NCBI GenBank assembly: GCA_964645655.1
Contig: CAZXZS010000001.1
Location: forward strand, 62,001-126,000
DNA: 64,000 nt
Direction of reading: 5' to 3'
Origin: JAGOUA01 sp964645655
GTDB taxonomy: Bacteria > Patescibacteriota > Patescibacteriia > 2-12-FULL-60-25
Shown here: positions 25,227 to 33,847 of the stretch, in pieces
Layout of the letters: every line of letters starts with the position of its first letter
Position numbering within the stretch: position 1 is the first letter of the stretch
Made by a program: the position numbers and the translations under genes
Notes under the pieces: model-generated
Seen by the model: the letters and a program-made list of their open reading frames with translations, nothing else
The model's database searches: none
Told to the model about the DNA's origin: nothing

Positions 25227-27809
25227 ATGGTTCGACCATTTCTTTATGAGGAGCTGGACGGAGCCAAGAGACTGGGACTCTCTATTGGCGGATCGATGCC
25301 TGATTTTGTCACTAGCAACCTCAATCCCGCCTTCGTAGTGCGCGACTATCAAAAAGAGGCTTTCGCTCGATTTTTTCATTGCTATCAGAACGCATTTGAT
25401 GGCAAAGAGCTTCCTTTGCAGTTTTTATTCAATATGGCGACTGGCTCTGGAAAGACACTCGTCATGGCAGGGTTGATTTTATATCTATATGAGAAGGGTT
25501 ATCGCAATTTTCTTTTCTTTGTAAACTCAACAAACATTATCGGGAAGACTCAAGACAACTTCTTAAACAGGGGTTCAGCTAAATATCTTTTTAGCAAAGA
25601 AATCGTAATCGGTGGGAAGCGTGTTGAAGTTCGTTCTGTAGAGAATTTTGAGGATGCAAATAAAAATGACATCAACATTTGTTTTACTACTATTCAGAAG
25701 TTGCACACTGATCTCCGTGACGAAAAAGAGAACGCTCTTACCTTCGAAGATTTCAAAGATAAGAAGATTGTTCTGATTTCAGACGAGGCACATCATATTC
25801 AGGCCGCGACTCGTCAAGGAACCTTGTCCGCGGAGCTCGAAAAGCCAACATGGGAAAATACGGTGTATCAAGTATTCAAAAAAAATTCTGGTAATCTGCT
25901 GCTTGAGTTTACAGCGACGGTCGACTACTCAAACAAAGAAATTGCCGATAAATACCGCAACAAGATTTTATATCGTTATGATCTGAAACAGTTTAGGAAT
26001 GACGGTTTTTCAAAAGACCCACAAATTTTGCCTAGCGATACGGATAAAAAGGGAAGGATTCTTCAGGCGATTATCGTGAGCCAGTATCGTCAGGAAGTCG
26101 CCACTAAACATTCGATCTATCTCAAGCCGGTCATACTCTTTAAGGCGCAGAAGACGATAGAGCAATCGAGAGAAAATAAAGAGCTCTTTCATGCAGTCAT
26201 CAATGAGCTGTCCGTAAGCGATCTTGTTGAAATAAGGAAAAAGACCAACGTACCGATCATTCTGAACGCTTTTCGTTTCTTTAAGGATCACGATATAACA
26301 GATGCCTTACTTGTACGAAAACTTAAAGACAGCTTTGCAGAAAATAAGTGTTTAAGCGTAAATGAAGACCGAGAAAAAGAGGAGTACCAGCTACTCCTAA
26401 ATTCGCTTGAAGATAGAAACAATCAAATTCGAGCCATTTTTGCAGTCGAGAAGTTAAACGAGGGTTGGGATGTCCTTAATCTTTTTGATATTGTCAGGTT
26501 GTATGAAACGCGCGATGCAAAGGACAACAAGCCGGGCCAAACTACCATTAGAGAAGCGCAGTTGATCGGGCGTGGAGCAAGGTATTTCCCCTTTATCGTG
26601 AGCATCAATCAGGACAAGTATAAAAGAAAATATGACAAAGACATCGACAATGAGCTTCGTATACTGGAAGAATTGCACTACCACTGCCACCCCGGTGACA
26701 AGTCGCGGTATATAGATGAAATCAGGACAGCCCTCATACAAGAAGGTCTCCTTGATGAGCATGAGATCGAAGTGGAGCTTAAATTAAAAGAGCAATTCAA
26801 GCAGTCGCGCTTCTACAAAACGGGGCTTGTGTACGGAAACGAAAAAGTAAAAAGGAGCTACGAGGGCGTAAAATCTATTGCTGATTTTGGAGTTAGTAAG
26901 AAAAACGTTAGCTTCGACATCCATTCTGGCTTGGGTGCTGAAGAAGGTCTGCTGGATAAGCCCGCATCCAGACGACAGGCTGCACGGAGCGCAAAGGACG
27001 TATCCCTTTCTGACTTTGATCCGCATATTGTGCGAAATGCGATTGCTCGAAGTGAATTTTTTACCTTTGAGAACATCAAGCAGTTTTTTCCAGAGGTGGT
27101 TTCGGTTACAGATTTTATTGGAAACGAGAATTACCTAGCCGGATTGAGCATTACGTTCAGGGGGACTGAAAATGATCTGGCAGGGCTAGACAACGCGGTA
27201 AAGTTTACGAGCGTTGTCCATTTGCTTTCCGAGCTGGAAAAAGAAATGAAGGCCAACATTACCGAGTATCAAGGAACGGCAGACTTCCAACCGTCAAAGG
27301 TGCACACGGTTTTCATGGATAAGAAAATTAAGGTGAAAAAAGGCAGCGAGCGTGCCGATGGGGATCAATCGTTTCTCGTCGATCAAGATTGGTATGTTTA
27401 CGATTCCCATTACGGGACCAGCGAGGAAAGAGAGTTTCTGGATTTGATTAGCCGACGAATTGATGAATTATCAAAAAACTTTCGAGAAATATACTTGATA
27501 CGAAATGAGCGACAACTAAAAATCTTTGATTTCAAATCTGGTCAGGGATTTGAGCCAGATTATCTTTTATTCTTGATCGATAAAGATGGTAAGGGGCTAA
27601 CGTATCAGCTTTTCATCGAGCCAAAGGGTCGGCATCTGCTTGAGCATGATAAATGGAAGGATGAATTTCTTGTACAAATTCAAGAGAGATTCAAAGATAA
27701 GATTCTTGAATTTGAAAAAGGGAAAAAATATAAAATCTTTGGCGTTCCATTCTACAATGCGGAAGATGAGAACATGTTTACGGAAAAACTGATGCAAATC
27801 GTTTCATAG
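25227..27809 (+). CDS. Type III-like restriction subunit (Res), DEAD-like helicase-nuclease
   Basis: The 860-aa protein has Walker A MATGSGKT (about 70-77), Walker B DEAHH (about 186-190), FTATV, and motif VI in QLIGRGARYFPF. A C-terminal PD-(D/E)XK-like nuclease shows EPDYLLFL and YQLFIEPKG near residue 795. It is the ATP-driven nuclease partner of Mod. It starts 2 bases after Mod and is intact, so the system looks functional. Confidence 0.92.
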   Translation: MVRPFLYEELDGAKRLGLSIGGSMPDFVTSNLNPAFVVRDYQKEAFARFFHCYQNAFDGKELPLQFLFNMATGSGKTLVMAGLILYLYEKGYRNFLFFVNSTNIIGKTQDNFLNRGSAKYLFSKEIVIGGKRVEVRSVENFEDANKNDINICFTTIQKLHTDLRDEKENALTFEDFKDKKIVLISDEAHHIQAATRQGTLSAELEKPTWENTVYQVFKKNSGNLLLEFTATVDYSNKEIADKYRNKILYRYDLKQFRNDGFSKDPQILPSDTDKKGRILQAIIVSQYRQEVATKHSIYLKPVILFKAQKTIEQSRENKELFHAVINELSVSDLVEIRKKTNVPIILNAFRFFKDHDITDALLVRKLKDSFAENKCLSVNEDREKEEYQLLLNSLEDRNNQIRAIFAVEKLNEGWDVLNLFDIVRLYETRDAKDNKPGQTTIREAQLIGRGARYFPFIVSINQDKYKRKYDKDIDNELRILEELHYHCHPGDKSRYIDEIRTALIQEGLLDEHEIEVELKLKEQFKQSRFYKTGLVYGNEKVKRSYEGVKSIADFGVSKKNVSFDIHSGLGAEEGLLDKPASRRQAARSAKDVSLSDFDPHIVRNAIARSEFFTFENIKQFFPEVVSVTDFIGNENYLAGLSITFRGTENDLAGLDNAVKFTSVVHLLSELEKEMKANITEYQGTADFQPSKVHTVFMDKKIKVKKGSERADGDQSFLVDQDWYVYDSHYGTSEEREFLDLISRRIDELSKNFREIYLIRNERQLKIFDFKSGQGFEPDYLLFLIDKDGKGLTYQLFIEPKGRHLLEHDKWKDEFLVQIQERFKDKILEFEKGKKYKIFGVPFYNAEDENMFTEKLMQIVS

Positions 27810-27828
27810 AGGCGTGATGTAAAACCAA

Positions 27829-28074
27829 ATGCCACGGACTAAACCCATGCAGCCATCACCCTTTTCCGAAGCGAAAGAGATGAAGGATTATGAATTTCTG
27901 ACGCCAGATGAGCTAGCGGCTTTCATGAAACTCTCAAAGAGCACTGTCTATAGACTTGTTGAAAGTAGGGTGCTGCCGTTTTACCGGCTCGGTGGAAGCC
28001 TGCGTTTCCGTAAGCAAGATGTTATTGCTTACATCGAAAGCAAAAAGACACAGGCTCAAAATTGGCATCTCTGA
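27829..28074 (+). CDS. Excisionase-family HTH protein
   Basis: The 81-aa protein is a classic HTH_17 excisionase-type domain: LTPDELAAFMKLSKSTVYRL, then LPFYRLGGSLRFRKQDVIAY. It follows Res by 19 bases and ends about 120 bases before the terminator at the composition boundary. It could be the recombination directionality factor for the serine recombinase or a regulator of the R-M genes. Confidence 0.8.
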   Translation: MPRTKPMQPSPFSEAKEMKDYEFLTPDELAAFMKLSKSTVYRLVESRVLPFYRLGGSLRFRKQDVIAYIESKKTQAQNWHL

Positions 28075-28197
28075 AATAGTGAGTAGCGCGGTAGGGTTAC
28101 GCTGCAACCTTTTCTCGCATGTCAGGAATGTAGATGGTAGCGTCGTTTTTGGCGGCAAACACAGTTCTCACTTCCTCTACCACGGCACCCCACCGAA

Positions 28198-28226
28198 AAT
28201 CCGACCTCGAAATGGGTCGGATTTTT
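28198..28226 (+). terminator. Intrinsic terminator at the composition boundary
   Basis: AATCCGACC (28198-28206) pairs with GGTCGGATT (28215-28223), followed by T's. It ends rightward transcription from the Mod-Res-HTH genes. GC content jumps immediately after it. The 120 bases before it (28075-28195) hold no gene that I can support. Confidence 0.85.
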
Positions 28227-28270
28227 GCGTATGATCATCGCGTACGGCCATGCGTTGCCGCAGCCGCCAT

Positions 28271-29134
28271 ATGAGCAGCCAACCGCTTGAACTCTTTCGG
28301 GGAAGGGACCTGGTCATCGCCACCATGCACGGCAAGGAACGGGTCATCGCGCCGCTCGTCGAGCGCTATTTGGAAGTCCGTACGCTTCTTCCCCCAAGGT
28401 CGTTCGACTCGGACCGGTTTGGGACCTTCACGCGGGACGTGAAGCGAGCGGGGGACCAATGGGAGGCGGCCCGAATGAAGGCCCTAGTCGCGATGGATCT
28501 TGCTGGGTGTGATTTGGCGGTCGCGAGTGAAGGAGGCTTTACGCCGGATCCGTCCATTCCATTCGCGGTATCAAATCTTGAGCTCGTCCTGCTGGTCGAT
28601 CGGAAGAACGGATACGAATGCGCGGGTACCTGTCGAGTGCTGAATACGAACGCCTGCGGGCAGTATGTGGAGAGCGTGCAGGAGGCGGTGGAGGTCGCCA
28701 GAGGGCTAGGTTTTCCGGCGCACGGGGTGATCGTCCGTCGGACGGAGACGAGTAACGATCTGAATAAGGACCTGGCCACGATGATCGAATTCGAGCGCGT
28801 GGTACGAAAGCTCTTCGCTCGGCCATTTACCAGGAGGATCTACCTCGAGACGGACCTGCGCGCCCATCGAAATCCAACCCGAATGGCGGTGATCGAGCAA
28901 GCGACCCGGGACCTGCTCAAAAATATCGCTTCGCTTTGTCCGGAGTGTTCCGCTCCTGGTTTCGCCCCCATCGCGAGCGAGAGCGGCCTCCGGTGTTCGC
29001 GCTGCCGTATGCCGACCCAGGCCTCTGCGCAAGAGGTGTACGCCTGTGGACGGTGCCATACGCGAGTAAAGAAAAGCTTGGCGGATGAGGGCCTGAAAGC
29101 GGACCCGGCGGCATGCGCGTATTGCAATCCCTAA
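28271..29134 (+). CDS. DUF6671-like protein with C-terminal zinc ribbons
   Basis: The 287-aa protein opens with LFRGRDLVIATMHGKERVIAPL and has ARMKALVAMDLAGCDLAVASEG, typical of DUF6671 proteins. Eight cysteines near the C-terminus (CPEC, CSRC, CGRC, CAYC) form two zinc ribbons. The function is unknown. It is the first gene on the GC-rich side. I use the ATG at 28271 (MSSQPLEL). Confidence 0.75.
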   Translation: MSSQPLELFRGRDLVIATMHGKERVIAPLVERYLEVRTLLPPRSFDSDRFGTFTRDVKRAGDQWEAARMKALVAMDLAGCDLAVASEGGFTPDPSIPFAVSNLELVLLVDRKNGYECAGTCRVLNTNACGQYVESVQEAVEVARGLGFPAHGVIVRRTETSNDLNKDLATMIEFERVVRKLFARPFTRRIYLETDLRAHRNPTRMAVIEQATRDLLKNIASLCPECSAPGFAPIASESGLRCSRCRMPTQASAQEVYACGRCHTRVKKSLADEGLKADPAACAYCNP

Positions 29135-29190
29135 ATGTGAAGATCTTGGGAGAGAGAAGGCGATCGGGCTTACGTGCGGTCAATACCATT

Positions 29191-29403
29191 CTAAGGGGCC
29201 AGACGTTTGCTGATGGGGTGCGTGATAGGGGTTGTCGTGTCGTTTTCCGTACGTCCCGATATTCTTCTTATTAATCCCGGCACGACCAGCTCGCGCGCGA
29301 GCCGGTCTGCGTCAACGACGGGAATGCCGTGCTGCGCCAGGATCCCGGCGACCGTGCTTTTTCCGGAGGCGATGCCTCCCGTGAGGCTGAAGGCGATGGA
29401 CAT
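29191..29403 (-). pseudogene. coaE: Truncated dephospho-CoA kinase (N-terminal fragment)
   Basis: The first 43 residues are a clear CoaE start: LTGGIASGKSTVA with its Walker A, then HGIPVVDADRLARELVVPG. After VVPG the frame loses similarity and stops at residue 70, against about 200 in the intact enzyme. The rest of the gene is not in the neighbourhood. It appears broken by a deletion or recombination 1 kb from the composition boundary. The host would need another coaE elsewhere. Confidence 0.75.
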
Positions 29404-29543
29404 AGGTACGGCGATCGTATCGGATGGCCCGAGTTGAGCGTCTCCTTCGGTGCCGATCTGTCATTATTTACGACAAGTGCTTCTTCGGGAAAGAAAAAAC
29501 GCCCTGAGAAGAGCGTCTGCTGTGCGCGCGGTTCCGGCTCCCT

Positions 29544-30305
29544 TCAGGTGGTACGCACGATCACCGGGCGGCCGTCGGGATCGGTGGTCATCCGGATCCT
29601 CGCATTCGGGTCGAGGCCCTTCTCGGCGAGGAGGAGGCTGCCGTGGAAATTCGCCGCCTGCAACCGCCAGTTGACCTCTTGGAACGTGTCGGTGATCTTG
29701 AGGGCGAATGCCTCGGCTCGCGTACGACGCGCCTCGTTCGACCGCGGGCCCGATTCCGCGCGGAATTCGATCCAGGTCCCGTCGTCGAGCGACAGGTTGT
29801 GCCCCGCGAACAGCCCCATCGCCCGATGCGGGACGAGGGCTTGATAGAACTCGTCCGTCCGGACGGGGTCCTGGCAGATCCGTTCCTGCCGTTGCCGGTG
29901 CAGGCAGACGGCTTGGCCATCCGGGTCTCGGATCGATCCGTACCCGAGCGTGCCCAGGTCTTCCCCGAGCCACTTCTCCGTGAAGAAGGTGCGGAGCGCC
30001 TGGCCCGGGTTGGGGATGGGCAGCCGGATGAATGAGGTCGGCATCCCGTCGGCCTCGATGGGCTCGTCGCCCCTGTGGCGCACGATCCCGTCCTTGTCCT
30101 GCTGAAGGCGGATGAGGCAGTCGGTGCCGTCGACCAGGCGCACGAGGGTCACGTGCGTCCGCTCGCCGATGCGTTTCCAGAACGGTCGCGTTCCCGTGGC
30201 GGCCATGAGGACGGCCTCGTAGAACGGGAAGGACTTGGTGATGTCGGAGCAACAGACGGTCTGGACCGCGAGGGTCTGTGCGCGGTCGGGGGGTTCGTTG
30301 ATCAT
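29544..30305 (-). CDS. Hypothetical protein, possibly VOC/glyoxalase fold
   Basis: The 253-aa protein has an N-terminal CSDITKSFPFYEAVL that resembles the first strand-helix of VOC-superfamily domains, with a possible second repeat near ICQDPVRTDEFYQALV. I cannot place metal ligands. It stands alone, with a possible weak terminator near 29500. A long open frame on the same strand in another register (29464-30351) is a composition artefact. Confidence 0.6.
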   Translation of the reverse strand: MINEPPDRAQTLAVQTVCCSDITKSFPFYEAVLMAATGTRPFWKRIGERTHVTLVRLVDGTDCLIRLQQDKDGIVRHRGDEPIEADGMPTSFIRLPIPNPGQALRTFFTEKWLGEDLGTLGYGSIRDPDGQAVCLHRQRQERICQDPVRTDEFYQALVPHRAMGLFAGHNLSLDDGTWIEFRAESGPRSNEARRTRAEAFALKITDTFQEVNWRLQAANFHGSLLLAEKGLDPNARIRMTTDPDGRPVIVRTT

Positions 30306-30395
30306 GAGGCCTCCAGTGAGCGATCCTAGCGGTTTTTGGTGGTCTTGTCAAGGGTGGAGCATCGATTTTAAAGCCTGTACGGGGCCCTCATCTTC

Positions 30396-30424
30396 TTGAC
30401 AAAAACGCCTTATTTTGCTAGGAT
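30396..30424 (+). promoter_or_regulatory. Sigma70-type promoter with extended -10
   Basis: TTGACA (30396-30401), a 17-base spacer and TAGGAT (30419-30424), preceded by TGC (extended -10). The predicted start is about 30431, leaving a 29-base leader with AAGGAGG (30448-30454) before the ATG at 30460. Confidence 0.8.
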
Positions 30425-30459
30425 GGGCCGCCGTTCCCCCGTCTCACAAGGAGGTCCCC

Positions 30460-31107
30460 ATGACATTCCGCTTCGATGATGCCTTTCGCGATTGGGAGGG
30501 CGGCCGCAAGGCGCTCGTCCTCCCGCGTTCCCAGGTCGGCCGCACGCTCGACCCGCTTGCCAGGGCGAAGACCTTCTTCGCCCTGGTCCCGTCCGCCTAC
30601 GGGAACGTCCGCGACACCTACGACGAGGCGGCGACCGTCGCCTGGCCGAGCCTGGTCGTCCGCCCCTGGCTCCGGCTCAGCGGCTGTCCGCCCATCGACC
30701 AGCTGTCCGATCTCTGGAAGGAGCACGGGTACCGCCCGCTCACCTTCCACGAGGCCCTCGACTACGCCGTGGCCTACCTCGCCGCTCGGAAGCGCGGCCT
30801 GCGCTACCTCCCGATCGAGCTCTTCCTCGCCGGCATCGAGGCGGTCCTCGTGCACGAGAGGCCGGGTGGTGAGCGCCGTGTCGTTCTCCGGTTTTTCGAA
30901 ACCGAATTCGGGTATAGCCTGTTGTACGAGCAGGAGGAATGGGTCTACGCGATGGACGGCGCTGCCTTCCTCCTCACGCCCCTCAACGCCCGACCGGAGG
31001 AGCTGGTTCCGCCCGAAGATGCCTGGCCTGCCGACGAGCCCTACCACCTGGCCGTCCCGCGCGCCTGGGACCCGACCCTCGGTCCCGATCCCTACGCCGT
31101 GCCCTGA
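30460..31107 (+). CDS. Hypothetical protein
   Basis: This 215-aa protein has no recognisable domain. It has a strong Shine-Dalgarno (AAGGAGG, 5 bases before the ATG) and a consensus promoter, so it is probably well expressed. It has no membrane segments. C-terminal motifs such as LLYEQEEWVYAMDGAAFLL suggest a beta-rich half. It is monocistronic; the next gene has its own promoter. Confidence 0.72.
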   Translation: MTFRFDDAFRDWEGGRKALVLPRSQVGRTLDPLARAKTFFALVPSAYGNVRDTYDEAATVAWPSLVVRPWLRLSGCPPIDQLSDLWKEHGYRPLTFHEALDYAVAYLAARKRGLRYLPIELFLAGIEAVLVHERPGGERRVVLRFFETEFGYSLLYEQEEWVYAMDGAAFLLTPLNARPEELVPPEDAWPADEPYHLAVPRAWDPTLGPDPYAVP

Positions 31108-31123
31108 GCGCGGCATTTTTGTA

Positions 31124-31152
31124 TTGACACTTAAGCGAAATCGTGTGACATT
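31124..31152 (+). promoter_or_regulatory. Promoter of the phosphodiesterase gene
   Basis: TTGACA (31124-31129), a 17-base spacer and GACATT (31147-31152) with an upstream TG. The predicted start is about 31159, about 50 bases before the GTG at 31211. Confidence 0.6.
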
Positions 31153-31210
31153 CGCCTGGCTCGGCGCGTCGATGGACGAGGCGCATGACGCATCGAAAGG
31201 ATCGGTACCC

Positions 31211-32503
31211 GTGTTCGACAGCGCTCTCCATGAACGCCTGTGCTGCCGCGTACGCGATGGCCGCCTCCCGCCCGACTATGGCGGGGCCTGCTTCTCCGAG
31301 ATCCCGGGCGTGGTCCGGCACCTGCTGGGTCTCCAGGACGATTCGCCGCTCGCCGATGCCATGGCGAGCGCGGGTGTCACGCCGCGCGGGACGGAGAAGG
31401 TCATCGTCCTCCTCCTCGACGGGTTCGGCTACCGCCAGTGGGTCAAGTACGTCGACCGGCATCCCTTCCTCAAGCGGATCGCCGAGCGGGGGACGGTCGC
31501 TCCGCTGTGTTCGGTCTTCCCGGCGACGACCGCCGCGGCCCTGACCACCATGCACACGGGCCTCACGCCGCAACAGCACGGCCTTCTCGAGTGGATGGTC
31601 TACGACCGCGACCTCGACCGCAACATCTACACGTTGCCGTTCACCGAGATCGTCACCCACGAGTCGCTGGTCGGGAAGGCGGACCCCGACATCCTCTTCG
31701 ACGGCGAGACCGTCTACGAGTGTCTCGCCAAGGCCGGCATCCCCTCCTACGCGTTCACGAACGCTTCGATTGCGTACTCCCCGTATGCCAAGCGGCTGAT
31801 GCGGGGAAGTACGCCCGTGCCGTACAAGAACGCGTCGGACCTCGTGGTCAACCTGCGCCAGCTCCTCGTGCGTTCCAAGCGCGGTCCCGCCTACTTCTAC
31901 GTGTACTGGGACCTGATCGACTCCATCTCGCACCTGTACGGTCCGCACAGCGAGCAGTACCTCGCCGAGCTCGACAGCTTCTTCCATCTCCTGCAGACCC
32001 AGCTGATGGAGGAACTCCCGGCCGAAGTGGGCCATCGCGTGTCGCTGCTCGTGACGGCTGACCACGGGCATATCAGCATCCGGCCGAGCGACACGGTCTT
32101 CCTCAACGATATCCCTGACGTCACCAAGCACTTCCGGCGTGCGGCCGACGGCCAGCCGATCCCGCCGTGGGGGAGCGCCCGCGACTGCTTCCTGGCCATC
32201 GAGCCCGACAAGATCGAGGAGGTCCGTCGTCTCCTCAGGGATGTCCTCGATGGGCGCGCGTCCGTCCTTTGTTCCGATGACGCCATCCGCGCCAGGCTCT
32301 TCGGCTGCGGTCCGGTGCACCCGCGCTTCCGGGCGAGGGCAGGCGACCTGCTGATCCTTCCGCACGACAGTCGCACCGTCTGGTACCAGCATGAGCCCGG
32401 CCCGCGGAAGTTCACGAAGCTCGGCCACCATGGTGGCTTGACTCCCGACGAGACCCTGGTCCCGTTCGGGTGCATCCGCCTGGCGGACCTGGTGGCGAAG
32501 TGA
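31211..32503 (+). CDS. Alkaline-phosphatase-superfamily phosphodiesterase/nucleotide pyrophosphatase
   Basis: The 430-aa protein has LLLDGFGYRQW, the nucleophile loop FPATTAAALTTMHTG, TADHGH and a final HHGGLTPDE. These are the metal and nucleophile segments of the type I phosphodiesterase/pyrophosphatase family. I choose the GTG at 31211 because the leader before it (CATCGAAAGGA) is nearly identical to that of the ADP-ribosylglycohydrolase gene at 40401. An ATG at 31172 is in frame. No signal peptide is seen, so it is probably cytoplasmic. Its substrate may be a nucleotide or phosphodiester. Confidence 0.85.
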   Translation: MFDSALHERLCCRVRDGRLPPDYGGACFSEIPGVVRHLLGLQDDSPLADAMASAGVTPRGTEKVIVLLLDGFGYRQWVKYVDRHPFLKRIAERGTVAPLCSVFPATTAAALTTMHTGLTPQQHGLLEWMVYDRDLDRNIYTLPFTEIVTHESLVGKADPDILFDGETVYECLAKAGIPSYAFTNASIAYSPYAKRLMRGSTPVPYKNASDLVVNLRQLLVRSKRGPAYFYVYWDLIDSISHLYGPHSEQYLAELDSFFHLLQTQLMEELPAEVGHRVSLLVTADHGHISIRPSDTVFLNDIPDVTKHFRRAADGQPIPPWGSARDCFLAIEPDKIEEVRRLLRDVLDGRASVLCSDDAIRARLFGCGPVHPRFRARAGDLLILPHDSRTVWYQHEPGPRKFTKLGHHGGLTPDETLVPFGCIRLADLVAK

Positions 32504-32508
32504 GGTCT

Positions 32509-32552
32509 GCCCAGACGGCTCGATGGATCGAGTCGCCTGGGCGCTTTTTTTT
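32509..32552 (+). terminator. Intrinsic terminator
   Basis: GCCCAG (32509-32514) with a long nearly continuous stem to CTGGGC (32537-32542), followed by eight T's. It ends the phosphodiesterase gene. Confidence 0.9.
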
Positions 32553-32584
32553 GCGTCAACGAAAAATGCAACGGTGTCGCGAAC

Positions 32585-32622
32585 AAAAAAAATCCGCCGG
32601 ACCGAGCTCGGCTCGGCGGCGG
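32585..32622 (-). terminator. Intrinsic terminator (minus strand)
   Basis: On the minus strand a CCGCCG.../CGGCGG stem with an inner AGCCGAGCTCGG arm is followed by eight T's (A run at 32585-32592). It serves the gene at 32624-33016. Confidence 0.85.
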
Positions 32623-32623
32623 T

Positions 32624-33016
32624 TCAGCCGCGCTTGGGGCGGACGTGGAGGCTGTAATCGGTCACGGAAAAGGGGTAATAGGTCGTCTGGAGGAAGGCTT
32701 CGAGGTCGTTCCGCTCGCACCAGTCGACGATCAGGCGTATATCCCCCGTGAGATCGTCGCAGCGAAGCGCTCGCCTGTCTCCCGACGGGCTCGGGGTGGC
32801 CAGCGCCTGGAGACGGTTTTCATCCGTGCCTGCCACGCAGCTCGCCGTCAACCAGCTGCGGACAGCCGAGGTCGACGGCTGCTTGTTGCTGCGAGCCCTC
32901 TCGATCAGCTTGAGGATCGAGATGATGGCATCCGCGGCCAGCGCGTTGGGATCCGCTGGACGTGTTTGCGTTTCGTGTGCCTCAAGTTCCCATGCCCATG
33001 CTTTTCCAATACTCAT
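32624..33016 (-). CDS. Hypothetical protein
   Basis: This 130-aa protein has no family that I recognise. The middle (NALAADAIISILKLIERARS) is helical; the C-terminus has DDLTGDIRLIVDWCERNDLEAFL. A terminator sits 2 bases after the stop, and a GGAGG-like site precedes the start, which supports a real gene. Confidence 0.65.
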   Translation of the reverse strand: MSIGKAWAWELEAHETQTRPADPNALAADAIISILKLIERARSNKQPSTSAVRSWLTASCVAGTDENRLQALATPSPSGDRRALRCDDLTGDIRLIVDWCERNDLEAFLQTTYYPFSVTDYSLHVRPKRG

Positions 33017-33121
33017 GCGAGCCTCCTTGCGGGGCGACCGTAGCAGACCAAGGGGAGCGCGTCAACGGTCCCTCATCCCCATTCGCTTGCCTGCCTGCCC
33101 CGCGTTCCGTACGCTTTTGGC

Positions 33122-33627
33122 ATGAGTGACTGTTTCGTCTGCGGACGTCTGGCCGAGATGCGGACTGGAACGAATCCATTTTTCGTCGCCGAGCTGGAAA
33201 CGGGATATGCCGTCCTGGGTGATTTCCAATATTTTAAAGGGTATACCCTGTTCCTGGCGAAAGACCACCTCACGGAACTGCACCAATTGCCTGCCGAACG
33301 GCGCTGGCTCTTTCTGAAGGAGATGTCCCTTGTCGCGGAGGCGGTCCATGCGGCCATCCAGCCGGCCAAGATGAACTACGAGTTGTTAGGAAATAGCGAG
33401 TCGCACCTGCATTGGCACCTTTTCCCGCGCCAGAAGGACGAGCTCGCCGCCCACAAGGGGCCGATCTGGTGGGTGCCGGCCGCCGAGCGGAATGGCGAGG
33501 CCGCCCGGCCGAGCGTGGAGGGGCCTCGATTGCGGCGATCCGTGCCGCGCTCGAGCGCGTCTGTCGGGAGCAGGGATACCCGTTCGTCGGGGAAGCGGGC
33601 GGGTTCCGCGGCGGGAACGCGTCGTAG
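33122..33627 (+). CDS. HIT-family protein with an apparent frameshift near the C-terminus
   Basis: Residues 1-125 are a clear HIT domain: CFVCGRL at the start, and the nucleotide-binding triad HLHWHLFPR near residue 100. Around 33490-33520 similarity leaves this frame. The frame ending at 33627 then gives a plausible C-terminal helix (AAIRAALERVCREQGYPF). The original frame runs on to 33697 with a low-complexity Ser/Arg tail. A one-base or two-base indel in the GC-rich stretch, real or a sequencing error, would explain this. HIT proteins hydrolyse or transfer nucleotides from phosphoramidates or dinucleoside polyphosphates. Confidence 0.75.
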
Positions 33628-33748
33628 GCTTCCGCGCGCGGGAAGACGACCGGTCGCGTGCGTTTTGCATTTTTCTCTTGATTTGGGGAATATTTAACCG
33701 CCTGTCGCTCAAATATGTACTAATTTCGTACGTTTTTTGTCTTATCTC

Positions 33749-33776
33749 GTGACAAATTTGAAAAATGTGCTACGTT
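33749..33776 (+). promoter_or_regulatory. Promoter of the Mqo-like gene
   Basis: GTGACA (33749-33754), a 16-base spacer and TACGTT (33771-33776) preceded by TGC, the extended -10 seen elsewhere on this side. The leader is about 65 bases. The 220 bases between the HIT gene and 33848 show nothing else. Confidence 0.6.
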
Positions 33777-33847
33777 TGGCCTGCGAACAGGGGTTTCCTG
33801 CCGCACCCATCCCGTATCGGGCTGGTTGAACATCAAAGGGGTCCATC

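Noticed and set aside
28150..28195. tRNA-like 3' end (...GGCACCCCACC) before the boundary terminator, possible attachment site
   Set aside because: No T-arm or matching acceptor 5' strand could be found, and the other end of the element is not visible. It is suggestive only.
30983..32431. 482-codon minus-strand frame, and plus-strand extension of the phosphodiesterase back to 30476
   Set aside because: Both are composition effects. The phosphodiesterase motifs are all downstream of 31211, and the extension overlaps another real gene.
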